Source: Desulfonatronum sp. (GTDB lineage Bacteria > Desulfobacterota > Desulfovibrionia > Desulfovibrionales > Desulfonatronaceae). From it: 64,000 nt of DNA. Below, piece after piece: positions 30,592-39,972 of the stretch. The DNA is taken from NCBI GenBank assembly GCA_011049455.1, contig DSBL01000082.1:1-64000 (forward strand), read 5' to 3'. Every line of letters starts with the position of its first letter. Positions within the stretch are counted from its first letter, which is position 1. The notes beneath the pieces are model-generated. The model saw only the letters and a program-made list of their open reading frames with translations. It was not told where the DNA came from and ran no database searches. The position numbers and the translations under genes were made by a program.

Positions 30592-32694
30592 CTACTTCAT
30601 GGACAGAATGGTCTGGAACATCTGGTCGGCGGTGGAAATGAGCTTGGCCGCGGCGCTGTAGGAATGCTGAAATTTGATCAGACTGCTCATTTCCTCGTCC
30701 AGGTTTACTCCGGATACTTCTTCCTGCCGGTTGTTCAAATCCGTGGCCAATGCCTTGTGGTAATTGAAGTTGAACCTGGCGTTGGCTGTGGCCGCGCCTA
30801 CATTACCCACCAGGGAGTTGTAGTAGTCGGACAAGGTTTGCGTTGTATTGCCTTCGAACGACGTACTGAAACCGACCTTGGCATACTGCAGGGAGGCCAT
30901 GGCCAAGGCCGTAGCGTTGTCGCCAGGATTAACCTCTCCGACGCCGTTCACATGCCCGGCGTTGATCATGTCCAGGTTGTTGAACACGGTCTGGTTCATG
31001 CTCAAGCCGCGAGCGTCGTCTCCCTCGAAAAAGGTGTTGATACCCAAAGCGGCCAACAGGCCTGTGGAGTCGGAGCCGAAGGCAAAGGAATAGTCGTTAT
31101 AGGTTGGGTCAGGGTCCACAGATATTTGCAGACGATTATTAACAATTGATGCAGTAATCCCGTCTACGGCATTAAATGCGTCTTCAACATCTTGGAGAGT
31201 GTGGAACGCTGGGTCAAAATTGGGATCAACGCTGCCACCCGCAGGAAAGACTAAACTCGTTGGAGTCGGATTGCCGTTAGGGTCATAAACCCAGATGGTC
31301 AGGCTCCCTTCCTGCAGCTTGTCACCAAAAAAAAGTCCGGAGGTCAGATCACCCAATGCCGCGCCGGTATCGGAAAGACCATACGTTCCATACACTTCGG
31401 TGAAGTTCTGCAATCCGGCGCCCTGACTGTGGATGCGGTTTGCTTCCCAGGCCAGAGTCACAGCCAGGGAGTCCAGTTTTTCCCGGAACTGACCGACATA
31501 GTCGTCGCGGAAATTGAAATACCCGGCCAAGCTCCCGCCCACGGCCCGGCGATTGTTGTCCTCGCCGTTGAAATGAATCTGCGGGGTGATGTTCATGTAC
31601 GAAGAGGTGTTCTCGTACCAATACAGGCCGGTCTTGGGCACGACGGTAAAGCGATCGCCGACTGATAAATTGCCAGCCGTGCCAGGATCAAACCAAATTT
31701 CCACTCCGTTGATATTGATCGAATAGTCACTGTCGCCGGCGGTAAATGTTTCCGAAAGCCAAGATTTTCCTCCATCCAAAGAGACCTCGAATTTTGGCCT
31801 GTTTGCAGGGTCAGCATCTGATAAATCGCCGGCTGTAACGATTCTTACAAGATACTCCCGCTCGGAACTTCCCGAAAATTCAATGCTTCCATTGAATGTG
31901 GACCCGGAAGTCAGCGAAGCATAACTCTTCGGCCCATCAAATTTCAGCTCGAAGTGGGTTTCACCGTCCACCAGCGTGTGCCCGGCCTTGGTGATCACCA
32001 GGAGTTGGCCGCTGCCCTTGTCCTGGGTCTGGATGTCGATGATCCCGGCCAGTTCCCTGAGCAGAGAGTCCCGCTCGTCATACAGGGCATTGGCGTTGTT
32101 CTGGCCGGGGATGTCGTGCACCCTGATCTGGAGGTTGAGTTCCGCGATCTGGACCATCAGTTCATTGGCCCGATCCACGTCCTGACGGATGAAGTCATCC
32201 ATCTGCTGTTGGAACAAAGACAGGTCCCGGTCCACCTGGTTGATGATCTGGGTCACGTTGTGCGCAGTGCTCATGAGCTGGCTGCGCGAGGCCATATCGT
32301 CGGGCCGCAACGACAGGTTCTGCCAATCCGCCCAGAATTTGGCCATGGCGTTGTTCAGCCCATCACCAATGGATTCGTTGAACAGCAGTTCCACGTTGCG
32401 CAAATTGGTGAACAGGGCGTCCCATCGGTCACGGGACGAGGACTTGTCCAGGTACTGGCGCTCGATGAAATAGTCGAAATGGCGAAGGACCCCGGCGGCC
32501 TTGACTCCGGTCCCGATCTGCCCTGGCCGGTAGTCGATGCTGACGTTTTCCTCCAGGCGCACGGACCGTCGGCTGTAGCCCGGGGTGTTCACATTGGCGA
32601 TGTTCTCGCCGGTCACGTGAATGGCCGCCTGAAAAGCCAGCAGCGCTCCTTTGCCAGTGTTCAGCAGCGAGTTGATGCCGACGGTCATCAGCAA
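30592..32694 (-). CDS. flgK: Flagellar hook-associated protein 1 (FlgK)
   Basis: INSLLNTGKGALLAFQAAIHVTGENIANVNTPGYSRRSV...; C-terminal EEMSSLIKFQHSYSAAAKLISTADQMFQTILSMK. Confidence 0.95.
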   Translation of the reverse strand: MLMTVGINSLLNTGKGALLAFQAAIHVTGENIANVNTPGYSRRSVRLEENVSIDYRPGQIGTGVKAAGVLRHFDYFIERQYLDKSSSRDRWDALFTNLRNVELLFNESIGDGLNNAMAKFWADWQNLSLRPDDMASRSQLMSTAHNVTQIINQVDRDLSLFQQQMDDFIRQDVDRANELMVQIAELNLQIRVHDIPGQNNANALYDERDSLLRELAGIIDIQTQDKGSGQLLVITKAGHTLVDGETHFELKFDGPKSYASLTSGSTFNGSIEFSGSSEREYLVRIVTAGDLSDADPANRPKFEVSLDGGKSWLSETFTAGDSDYSININGVEIWFDPGTAGNLSVGDRFTVVPKTGLYWYENTSSYMNITPQIHFNGEDNNRRAVGGSLAGYFNFRDDYVGQFREKLDSLAVTLAWEANRIHSQGAGLQNFTEVYGTYGLSDTGAALGDLTSGLFFGDKLQEGSLTIWVYDPNGNPTPTSLVFPAGGSVDPNFDPAFHTLQDVEDAFNAVDGITASIVNNRLQISVDPDPTYNDYSFAFGSDSTGLLAALGINTFFEGDDARGLSMNQTVFNNLDMINAGHVNGVGEVNPGDNATALAMASLQYAKVGFSTSFEGNTTQTLSDYYNSLVGNVGAATANARFNFNYHKALATDLNNRQEEVSGVNLDEEMSSLIKFQHSYSAAAKLISTADQMFQTILSMK

Positions 32695-32700
32695 TCTCCT

Positions 32701-33180
32701 TTACATTCGCCCATGGAGCAGGGCGCCGGCTCCGTCAGGATGCCGCCATGTGCCGCGCTGGGAGTAGGTATGTCCATTCTTGGGCTTAATCTCCGCGCTC
32801 AAAAAATTCAGCAAGGCTTGGTTTTGGTCCAGCAAGGCCATGGCCGTTTCCATGATTTGGGCTGCTTTGCGCGCGCAGATCTGTTCCTGCTGATCGATAT
32901 CCCGCAGCAAAGACGCCACCATTGACTGATCGGCCTGGTCCACCAGGGACGGCAGATCGCGCATGGCCGGTAACGCCGGATCCAATGCCTGGATCTGCCC
33001 TTTGAGTTCCTGGCGTTCAACGGCCAACTGCCTGAGCAGATCCTGAATGGAGAATTCGATTTGAGAAACGGACTGAGGGTCACCCTTGGAAAGGAATCCA
33101 AACTCTTCGTCCTGCAGTTGTTCCAAGAGTGCAAGGGCTTGTTTCTGACGGTTGAGATTCTCGGAAAATGGCTGGCTCAT
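32701..33180 (-). CDS. flgN: FlgN-like flagellar chaperone
   Basis: Coiled-coil MSQPFSENLNRQKQALALLEQLQDEEFGFLSKGDPQSVSQIEFSIQDLLRQLAVERQEL; position between flgJ and flgK; downstream start chosen over the ORF-track start. Confidence 0.72.
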   Translation of the reverse strand: MSQPFSENLNRQKQALALLEQLQDEEFGFLSKGDPQSVSQIEFSIQDLLRQLAVERQELKGQIQALDPALPAMRDLPSLVDQADQSMVASLLRDIDQQEQICARKAAQIMETAMALLDQNQALLNFLSAEIKPKNGHTYSQRGTWRHPDGAGALLHGRM

Positions 33181-33218
33181 AAGCACCTCGAGACAATGAG
33201 AGGGTTTTACATCATTTT

Positions 33219-34346
33219 TTAGACTGAATCCGGCCGACCTATGGGCAGTCCAGCCAACAGACGGTCCCGGATCTGTTTCGGATTCCAAGCCAGGTTCCCC
33301 TGGCGGATCTCGAAATGCAGGTGCGGCCCTGTAGATCGCCCGGAAGCTCCCACAGTGGCGATGGTCTGCCCAGCATGCACCTGATCCCCGACCCTGGCCT
33401 TGTTTGCATCATTGTGCGCGTAGTATGTACGCCACCCCCCGTCGTGCTCCAGCACAACCATCTTGCCGTATCCGCCCCGTTCGCCGGCGAACACGACCCG
33501 ACCATCCCAGGCCGCCTGCACAGGGGTTCCCATGGCCGCGACAAGGTCCACGCCGGCATGCCAGGCGCGTTCTCCGGTGAACGGATCATTGCGCCAGCCG
33601 AAACCGGAAGAAACCCGCGACTGCAAAGGCCACTGCATGGGCGGCAGGCCGACGGGGGGCGTCATTTCAGGAGTTGTGCCTCCCTCCAGGGACAAAGCGC
33701 CGGGGTGCTCCGGAACAACACCGCCGCGCTCCTCAATGGCACGGGCCAAAGAACGCACAATCCCCATGACCCCGGAAGGCCCGGGCATGATCACCGGTTC
33801 AGCCTGTCCATTCTCCGTGGATACATGAGATCCTTTGCCTGATCCCGCGTTTTGTCCGTTGGTCATGGCTCGCTGGTCGAAGGATTCCCTGGTCTTGTTC
33901 GACGAGGTTCCTTTTTCATTCACCGCGTGGTCGTATGGTTCAAGCAGGGTCATAGTCGGGATGTTGCCGGATGGGGGGGAGCTGGTCTGGCTGGCTTTGA
34001 CCTGATGTTCGCGAAGTTGTTCAAAAATCATGTCGCCCAGGCCGATGCCTCCTCTGCGGGCCAAAAGCACGGACATTTCAGCATCAAAATGAGATTGCCA
34101 GAACTCCTCGTCCCGGCTGTGCAACAATCCCTCCTTGGGAACCGTAGCCCGCATCTGCTTGAGCATTTGATGGATGAAAATGGCTTCGAAATCCTGACTG
34201 GCCTCCCGCAGCTTGTCCTCGCGTTTGTCCCCGGCCGAGTTCTCCAGCTGCTCCCGCAAGCGCATGGATTCCATGCGACGCCGGACATCCTCGTGCATGG
34301 CTTGGGGCAGCAACCCCCCGGGGTTCAGAGGGGAATCAACCATCAA
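33219..34346 (-). CDS. flgJ: FlgJ-type rod-binding domain fused to LytM/M23 peptidase
   Basis: N-terminal REASQDFEAIFIHQMLKQMRATVPKEGLLH...EFWQSHFDAEMSVLLARRGGIGLGDMIFEQL; C-terminal WHAGVDLVAAMGTPVQAAWDGRVVFAGERGGYGKMVVLEHDGGWRTYYAHND...RSTGPHLHFEIR. Confidence 0.92.
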   Translation of the reverse strand: MMVDSPLNPGGLLPQAMHEDVRRRMESMRLREQLENSAGDKREDKLREASQDFEAIFIHQMLKQMRATVPKEGLLHSRDEEFWQSHFDAEMSVLLARRGGIGLGDMIFEQLREHQVKASQTSSPPSGNIPTMTLLEPYDHAVNEKGTSSNKTRESFDQRAMTNGQNAGSGKGSHVSTENGQAEPVIMPGPSGVMGIVRSLARAIEERGGVVPEHPGALSLEGGTTPEMTPPVGLPPMQWPLQSRVSSGFGWRNDPFTGERAWHAGVDLVAAMGTPVQAAWDGRVVFAGERGGYGKMVVLEHDGGWRTYYAHNDANKARVGDQVHAGQTIATVGASGRSTGPHLHFEIRQGNLAWNPKQIRDRLLAGLPIGRPDSV

Positions 34347-35464
34347 ATGACCTCCACATCCGCATGCAGGGCTCCGGCGGCTTTTAACGTGCGCAAGATG
34401 GAGATCAGATCGCGCGGGGTCGCACCGATGGCGTTCAGGCCATTGATCAGGTCTTGCAGCGTGGCCCCCTCAAGCAGGGTCAACCGGCGGTCTTCCTCGC
34501 GAATGCCCAATTCCGTACGCGGTACAACAGCCGTTTCGCCCAAGGAAAAAGGCATGGGCTGAACCACTTCCGGCTGTTCGGAAACCACAATGTGCAAGTT
34601 GCCGTGCGCTACGGCCACCTTGGACAAGCGCACATTTTGCCCCACCACCACGGTTCCGGTCTTTTCATCGACAACAACCCGCGCTCGATCGTCCGGGATG
34701 ACCGGGAGATTTTCCAGGGCCGCCACGAACGGCACAAGATTGCCCTGGTAAAGGTCGGGGACGTCCACTTCGATGGTGGAGATGTCCATGGCCCGGGCCA
34801 AGGGAGAACCGAAATTCTGGTTGATCCTGTCCACGACCTGCAGGGCCGTGGAGAAATCATTGGTCTGCAAATGTAAAACCACGTTTTCCTGCTGGTTGAA
34901 GGCAAAAGGCACGGAGCGTTCCACCGTGGCGCCATTGGGGATCAATCCCACAGTGGTTATGTTTTTCTGGGCCTGGGCAGCTTCTCCGCCAGCGCTGAAT
35001 CCCCCGATAATCAACGGACCCTGGGCCAAAGCATAAATCTCGCCGTCCACGCCGCGCATCGGCGTCATGAGCAAAACCCCGCCCAAAAGGCTCGTGGAAT
35101 CGCCAACGGACGACACGGATACGTCCAGGCTGGAGCCGGCTTTGGAAGATACGGGCATCTGGGTGGTGACCATGACCGCGGCGACATTGCGCACCCGCAA
35201 TTTGGTTCGATCCACGCGCACACCCATGCGTTCCAGCATGTTGGACATGGATTGTATCGTGAACTCCGCTCCGCGACGATCCCCTGTCCCGGAAAGGCCC
35301 ACCACCAGACCGTATCCCACCAACTGATTGCTTCTGGCCCCGGCAAACGTGGCGATATCCTTGATTCGGACCGTGGCCTGGACGGACGAGGGGAGCAATG
35401 TGAACACCACGCCCATAATCAAAGCCAGAAGGGGCGTGCGCAGGCAAAAAAATGTGGAATGCAT
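34343..35464 (-). CDS. flgI: Flagellar P-ring protein FlgI
   Basis: VRIKDIATFAGARSNQLVGYGLVVGLSGTGDR...VSSVGDSTSLLGGVLLMTPMRGVDGEIYALAQGPL. Confidence 0.97.
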   Translation of the reverse strand: MHSTFFCLRTPLLALIMGVVFTLLPSSVQATVRIKDIATFAGARSNQLVGYGLVVGLSGTGDRRGAEFTIQSMSNMLERMGVRVDRTKLRVRNVAAVMVTTQMPVSSKAGSSLDVSVSSVGDSTSLLGGVLLMTPMRGVDGEIYALAQGPLIIGGFSAGGEAAQAQKNITTVGLIPNGATVERSVPFAFNQQENVVLHLQTNDFSTALQVVDRINQNFGSPLARAMDISTIEVDVPDLYQGNLVPFVAALENLPVIPDDRARVVVDEKTGTVVVGQNVRLSKVAVAHGNLHIVVSEQPEVVQPMPFSLGETAVVPRTELGIREEDRRLTLLEGATLQDLINGLNAIGATPRDLISILRTLKAAGALHADVEVI

Positions 35465-35536
35465 AAAATCAACTCCCTTGGTCTATTCACAGGTCACAAT
35501 GCGGTTGAAATTTAATCGTGTTGTGAATTTTAGTCC

Positions 35537-36274
35537 CTAGAACGGCCAGACATTTTCCAGAATCCGGGTCAGCCAGCCTGGGCGTTGCTTGTCCGCCAAG
35601 ATCCCCATGCCGTAGAATTCAATCGTGGCATCAGCCATGTGCGTGGAGGGAATGGTGTTGTCCTGATCAATGTCCGTGGAGCGTACCAGACCCCGGACAA
35701 CAATGATCTGGGTTTCGTTGTTGACGCGGATTTCTCGAGCCCCTTCCACCTGCAACACTCCGCCTTGAAGCACCCGGACAACCCTCGCGCCCACCGTGGC
35801 GGTGATTGTGGATTCCCGTTTGGTTTCGCCGTCGCCCTTGAATTCGCTGGTGGAACTTGCCCTGATAAGCGGAGTGTCACCAAAATTGTCCCGGTCAACT
35901 CCCAAGCCTGACAGTCCCATGTTGATCAGCCGCTGATCCAAGAGATGTTCAATGCCCATGCCGATGCTGGAATCGCGGGAAGCGTCCGTGGTGGCCTTGT
36001 TGGTGGCCTGGGAATTCTCCACGATATTGATCATGACGATGTCCCCGACTCTGCGAGCCCGGTTGTCCGCAAAAAGCATCTCAGCGCTGGCCGGATTGAA
36101 CAGCGACCCCGGATTCTGTTCCGCCGGGGGAGGAATCTCGACTCCCTGGGTGAGCAGGGGGGTCGGCACGCTCTGCGTTGTTGCAGGGGCGCAGGCATAA
36201 GCGCCGACAAGCAACCCCAAGGTCAGGATTGCTGAAACAAGGTCATTTTGCTTTGGCTGCGGGAATATATGCAT
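35537..36274 (-). CDS. flgH: Flagellar L-ring lipoprotein FlgH
   Basis: SLFNPASAEMLFADNRARRVGDIVMINIVENSQATNKATT...REIRVNNETQIIVVRGLVRSTDIDQDNTIPSTHMADATIEFYGMGILADKQRPGWLTRI; downstream start at 36274 chosen. Confidence 0.95.
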   Translation of the reverse strand: MHIFPQPKQNDLVSAILTLGLLVGAYACAPATTQSVPTPLLTQGVEIPPPAEQNPGSLFNPASAEMLFADNRARRVGDIVMINIVENSQATNKATTDASRDSSIGMGIEHLLDQRLINMGLSGLGVDRDNFGDTPLIRASSTSEFKGDGETKRESTITATVGARVVRVLQGGVLQVEGAREIRVNNETQIIVVRGLVRSTDIDQDNTIPSTHMADATIEFYGMGILADKQRPGWLTRILENVWPF

Positions 36275-36333
36275 ACTGCCTCCGATCTTTCCTTGTCTTA
36301 CAACAACTGGTGCCGCTTTTTGTTGTTCCGAAA

Positions 36334-37383
36334 TCACCTGACCACGACGGTTTCAAAATCTCGAATTCTAGCCAGGATTTCACTGGAATTCTGCAAATTT
36401 CGCACCGGAATGGTTTCGCCGACAGCGCCATCCGCCATGGCTTGGGCCAGGATCTGAAGCCGGACCGTCTCGCCTTCGTATACCAGCAGGACATGATCGC
36501 CCTTGCGTACCGCAGGCAGCGGTTGCAATGATGAACGATATACGACCTGATCCATGCCCACGGGGGTGCGGATCTGCCACGGTCCTCCCGTGCCGTCCCA
36601 AGGCGTCTCGCGCAGATGGGCCAGGTTTTTGCGCTGAAAGATAATGTCTTCAGGCCCTACCGGGGTTCCGGTATTCAGCGGTCTGGCGGCGCAGGGCACG
36701 GACTGCCAGACGTCCAGGAACACCGTTCCCGTCAGTCTGCGAACAATTGTTCCGTCCACGGCGCGAGCCACAAAACGCAGGCTGTTGCGACCAGGCTGCA
36801 GGGTGCCGGGCAACTCAATCTCCAACCTGTCCTGAATATGAGACAAAAAAATATGACTTGGAAGGCGATAATCGCGCAAAACGGTTTCTTCTCCCATCAG
36901 TCGGGCATGAGGAGTCAAAAATGTGACAATGCGGGCTTGAAGATCTTCCTCCAAGATAACCTGTCCCCCGCCCTGCAGCACAACCTGAGAGGGCACTCGA
37001 CAAACCCTCGCCGTCCTTCCCATGTATTGTCCCAGCAAGGATAAAATTTGATCTCTGGACAGGGTCATGGTTCGTCCGGTTTCCGGTGCCGGCCATAATT
37101 CCTGCCCGGAAAGATTTGCCCACTGGTTCCTGCCCTGGGCGGTCAATGGCGCGGCAATATCGCCGAAGGTTACGTGGGAACCGGAAATGGCCGCCACCGG
37201 CTGGATATAAAAATGCCAATAATCCTGTTGGGCTATGGCAATAACAGGGACAATCCCGAAAAGGATGCACGCAAGGACGGCTTGGATTGCAAGCCCCGCT
37301 CGGCTTCGCAACCTCGTCCATGGAACTCTTTGTCTTTGCATAACGATTCCCTGACATCGAACTAAAAAAACGGGTCTGATCAT
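36334..37383 (-). CDS. flgA: Flagella basal body P-ring formation protein FlgA
   Basis: HVTFGDIAAPL...; C-terminal SAF-like domain (RPLNTGTPVGPEDIIFQRKNL...GMDQVVYRSSLQPLPAVRKGDHVLLVYEGETVRLQILAQAMADGAVGETIPVRN). Confidence 0.9.
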   Translation of the reverse strand: MIRPVFLVRCQGIVMQRQRVPWTRLRSRAGLAIQAVLACILFGIVPVIAIAQQDYWHFYIQPVAAISGSHVTFGDIAAPLTAQGRNQWANLSGQELWPAPETGRTMTLSRDQILSLLGQYMGRTARVCRVPSQVVLQGGGQVILEEDLQARIVTFLTPHARLMGEETVLRDYRLPSHIFLSHIQDRLEIELPGTLQPGRNSLRFVARAVDGTIVRRLTGTVFLDVWQSVPCAARPLNTGTPVGPEDIIFQRKNLAHLRETPWDGTGGPWQIRTPVGMDQVVYRSSLQPLPAVRKGDHVLLVYEGETVRLQILAQAMADGAVGETIPVRNLQNSSEILARIRDFETVVVR

Positions 37384-38162
37384 CGCTTCATTTGGTTGGC
37401 GATCTGCAGCATCTGGTCCGAGGTTTGGATGGACTTGGAATTAATTTCATAGGCTCGCTGGCCGGTGATGAGTTTGACAATTTCTTCGACCATGTCCACG
37501 TTGGACAGCTCTAGAAACCCCTGGGCTATGGTCCCCACGTTTTCCTCGCCGGGTACTCCTTCCAATTCCTCCCCGGAGGCCTCGGTGGGCAAGTACAGGT
37601 TACGTCCAATGCTGTTCAGACCGGGCGGATTGACAAAGGTGAACAAGGGAATGTCAGCGGCTGCCAGTTCTTCGCCGAATTTGTCCATGGCCACGATGCG
37701 TCCGTTTTCCGTGACCACAATGTTCTGGGTGTCCTGCGGAACAATGAATTCAGGCTGCAATGCATACCCATTGGCGGTCAGAACGCGGCCTTCATTGTCA
37801 AGCTTGAACGCGCCGGCCCGGGTATAGGCAAACTCGCCGTTGACCTCCACCTGGAAGAATCCGTCCCCTTCTATGGCCAAGTCCAGAGGGTTGTCTGTTC
37901 TCTGGTAGGCTCCCTGGGAAAATTCCTTGTGCACGGTAACCGGCCGCACGCCCATGCCCACTTGCAGGCCCGTGGGAATGCGTTCTCCGGCGGCAGTGGT
38001 CGAACCGGCGATCTTCAGCGTCTGATACATCAAGTCCTCGAATTCGGCACGGCTTTTCTTGAATCCGGTGGTATTCACATTCGCCAGATTGTTGGCCGTG
38101 ACGTCAATATTCATCTGCATGGCCATCATTCCCGAGGCCGCTGTCCATAATGACCGCATCAT
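37380..38162 (-). CDS. flgG: Flagellar basal-body rod protein FlgG
   Basis: MMRSLWTAASGMMAMQMNIDVTANNLANVNTTGFKKSRAEFEDLMYQTL...LELSNVDMVEEIVKLITGQRAYEINSKSIQTSDQMLQIANQMKR. Confidence 0.98.
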   Translation of the reverse strand: MMRSLWTAASGMMAMQMNIDVTANNLANVNTTGFKKSRAEFEDLMYQTLKIAGSTTAAGERIPTGLQVGMGVRPVTVHKEFSQGAYQRTDNPLDLAIEGDGFFQVEVNGEFAYTRAGAFKLDNEGRVLTANGYALQPEFIVPQDTQNIVVTENGRIVAMDKFGEELAAADIPLFTFVNPPGLNSIGRNLYLPTEASGEELEGVPGEENVGTIAQGFLELSNVDMVEEIVKLITGQRAYEINSKSIQTSDQMLQIANQMKR

Positions 38163-38240
38163 GGGTGATTTCCTCTGTGGGTGTTCAATCCTTCGATCAG
38201 CTTCTGAAATTCATTGGATCGCTATGCTGTGGGCAAATTC

Positions 38241-39017
38241 TTAACGGGCCGAGGCTAAGTCGCGGATTACTTTTTGATCCGCTTCTTGCGTGGTGTGCAT
38301 GACCTTTTGGTAGGCTTCGAACAGACGATGGGTGTCGATCATGCCGACCATCTCCTGAACCACTTCCACATTGGCGTTCTCCAGGTATCCATTGACCACG
38401 GCAGTGTTCTCCGCTGGCTGTTCAAGGGCGTTCATCCCCTCTCGGATGCGGTACAGGTTCTGGCCCATTTTTTCGAGCACCTGCGGATTTTCAAAGGTCA
38501 CAATCTGCAACACCCCAGCGGCCTCGCCATTGATCGAGATTTCTCCATTGGGCGCGATGTCAATCCAGCCTCCGGGCTCGACCAGAATTTCTCCGGCCTC
38601 ACCCAGTACGGGATAGTTCTGGCCGTTGACCAGTTGTCCTTCGGGCGTCAAATGAAAATTCCCGTTGCGTGTATAGAAATCGCCCTGCGCGGTTCGCACC
38701 TTGAAAAACCCCTCCCCATTCAGGGCAACATCCAGAGGATTGCCTGTCTCGCGCATCCCCCCCTGGCTGAAGTCTATATGCGACAAAGCGATCCGGGCTT
38801 GAGCCATCTGATCGGGTTCGGGCAACAAGGATTTTTCGTGGACGGCGGATATGGGATCCAGCATGTCATGGCCAAAGCGAATGAAGACATCCCGGAAGGC
38901 CAGTTGTTCCCGCTTGTAGCCAGAAGTATTTACGTTGGCCAAATTGTTGGAAATGTTCGCTAAGCGGTGTTCCTGGGTCAATGCGCCAAACAGCGCATTG
39001 TACATGCTTGATTGCAT
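38241..39017 (-). CDS. flgF: Flagellar basal-body rod protein FlgF-like
   Basis: MQSSMYNALFGALTQEHRLANISNNLANVNTSGYKREQLAFRDVF...GYLENANVEVVQEMVGMIDTHRLFEAYQKVMHTTQEADQKVI; start at 39017 (RBS GGAGGAA). Confidence 0.92.
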   Translation of the reverse strand: MQSSMYNALFGALTQEHRLANISNNLANVNTSGYKREQLAFRDVFIRFGHDMLDPISAVHEKSLLPEPDQMAQARIALSHIDFSQGGMRETGNPLDVALNGEGFFKVRTAQGDFYTRNGNFHLTPEGQLVNGQNYPVLGEAGEILVEPGGWIDIAPNGEISINGEAAGVLQIVTFENPQVLEKMGQNLYRIREGMNALEQPAENTAVVNGYLENANVEVVQEMVGMIDTHRLFEAYQKVMHTTQEADQKVIRDLASAR

Positions 39018-39043
39018 ATTGCTTCCTCCTGGCAAAAAAATTA

Positions 39044-39059
39044 TGCACGATTCAGGCCA
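39044..39059 (-). promoter_or_regulatory. Sigma54 promoter candidate TGGCCTGAATCGTGCA upstream of flgF
   Basis: Minus-strand TGGCCTG-AATC-GTGCA: GG and GC dinucleotides separated by 10 nt, close to consensus TGGCACG-N4-TTGCA, ~27 nt upstream of the flgF start. Confidence 0.7.
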
Positions 39060-39099
39060 GTTTCCATTCAAGGAGCAAAGCAGATTTTCAGCCATTCCC

Positions 39100-39128
39100 T
39101 TGACAAGCCCACATATGTCGAGCATATG
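39100..39128 (+). promoter_or_regulatory. Sigma70-type promoter for tRNA-Gly (TTGACA-N17-CATATG)
   Basis: Perfect -35, 17-nt spacer, weak -10, 15 nt upstream of the tRNA 5' end. Confidence 0.55.
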
Positions 39129-39142
39129 GGCTTTTGCGTTGA

Positions 39143-39218
39143 GCGGGCGTAGCTCAGCTGGTAGAGTACAAGCTTCCCAAGCTTGGTGTCGCGGGTTCGA
39201 CCCCCGTCGCCCGCTCCA
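39143..39218 (+). tRNA. tRNA-Gly (anticodon CCC)
   Basis: GCGGGCG...CGCCCGC acceptor stem, GGTTCGA T-loop, CAAGC-TTCCCAA-GCTTG anticodon arm, encoded CCA end. Confidence 0.95.
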
Positions 39219-39318
39219 GATGTCAACGCAGCATCCTGTCGGTTACGGCCAGTTCGCAAGTATTTACGCGAACAAACGGGGTGGGCCTTTGGTCCACTTT
39301 TTTTTTGGTTTTTGCAGC

Positions 39319-39831
39319 ATGATCTTTATGCCATCCTCGTCTTCGTCTTCCACGGAAAGACGCACTGAAATAATGCACCGCCTAAAGGCGCTGGTTCTGC
39401 CGGTGGTTCACGGGTTGGGCTTGGAGCTCTGGGGCATGGAATTTATTCCTGTCGGTCGTAAAGCCATTGTGCGCATTTACGTGGAAGGAGAAGACGGGAT
39501 TAGTGTGGAGCAATGCGCTCAGGTCAGTCGACAACTCAGTCCAGCATTGGAAGTTGAAGAAATTTTGCCCGGTTCCTTTACCTTGGAGGTGTCGTCGCCG
39601 GGTTTGGAGCGTCTTTTTTTCAGCCCCGAACAACTCCCGGCGTATCTTGGCCATATTGTCCAGGTGAAGCTCACGGAACCAGTGGGTGATCGCAAAGCAT
39701 TCCGGGGGGTGTTGGACGGCGTCGAGGATGCGTGGATCACCCTGGATGAAGACGGGACAAAAGTACGCTTGCATTGGAACCAGATGAAAAAAATTCATTT
39801 AATCTATATGTCAGGGCACAATAATTATTAG
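39319..39831 (+). CDS. rimP: Ribosome maturation factor RimP
   Basis: VLPVVHGLGLELWGMEFIPVGRKAIVRIYVEGEDGISVEQCAQVSRQLSPALEVEEILPGSFTLEVSSPGLERLF; position before nusA. Start codon uncertain. Confidence 0.92.
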   Translation: MIFMPSSSSSSTERRTEIMHRLKALVLPVVHGLGLELWGMEFIPVGRKAIVRIYVEGEDGISVEQCAQVSRQLSPALEVEEILPGSFTLEVSSPGLERLFFSPEQLPAYLGHIVQVKLTEPVGDRKAFRGVLDGVEDAWITLDEDGTKVRLHWNQMKKIHLIYMSGHNNY

Positions 39832-39972
39832 TCGATATTGTTACGTACCCCACATTCTCAAGCATGTCGGGCATCAACCATCCCGCGGAGAGTGCGCGGT
39901 CACATGACGGTTGCCCGCGCCAAGCCCGAGCAAGAATAGCTTTTAGGGACAAAATACCCTGGAGGAAAAAAT

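Noticed and set aside
30592-32694. FlgK frame disruption
   Set aside because: The ORF is continuous with intact N- and C-terminal motifs; the unusual length comes from inserted modules.
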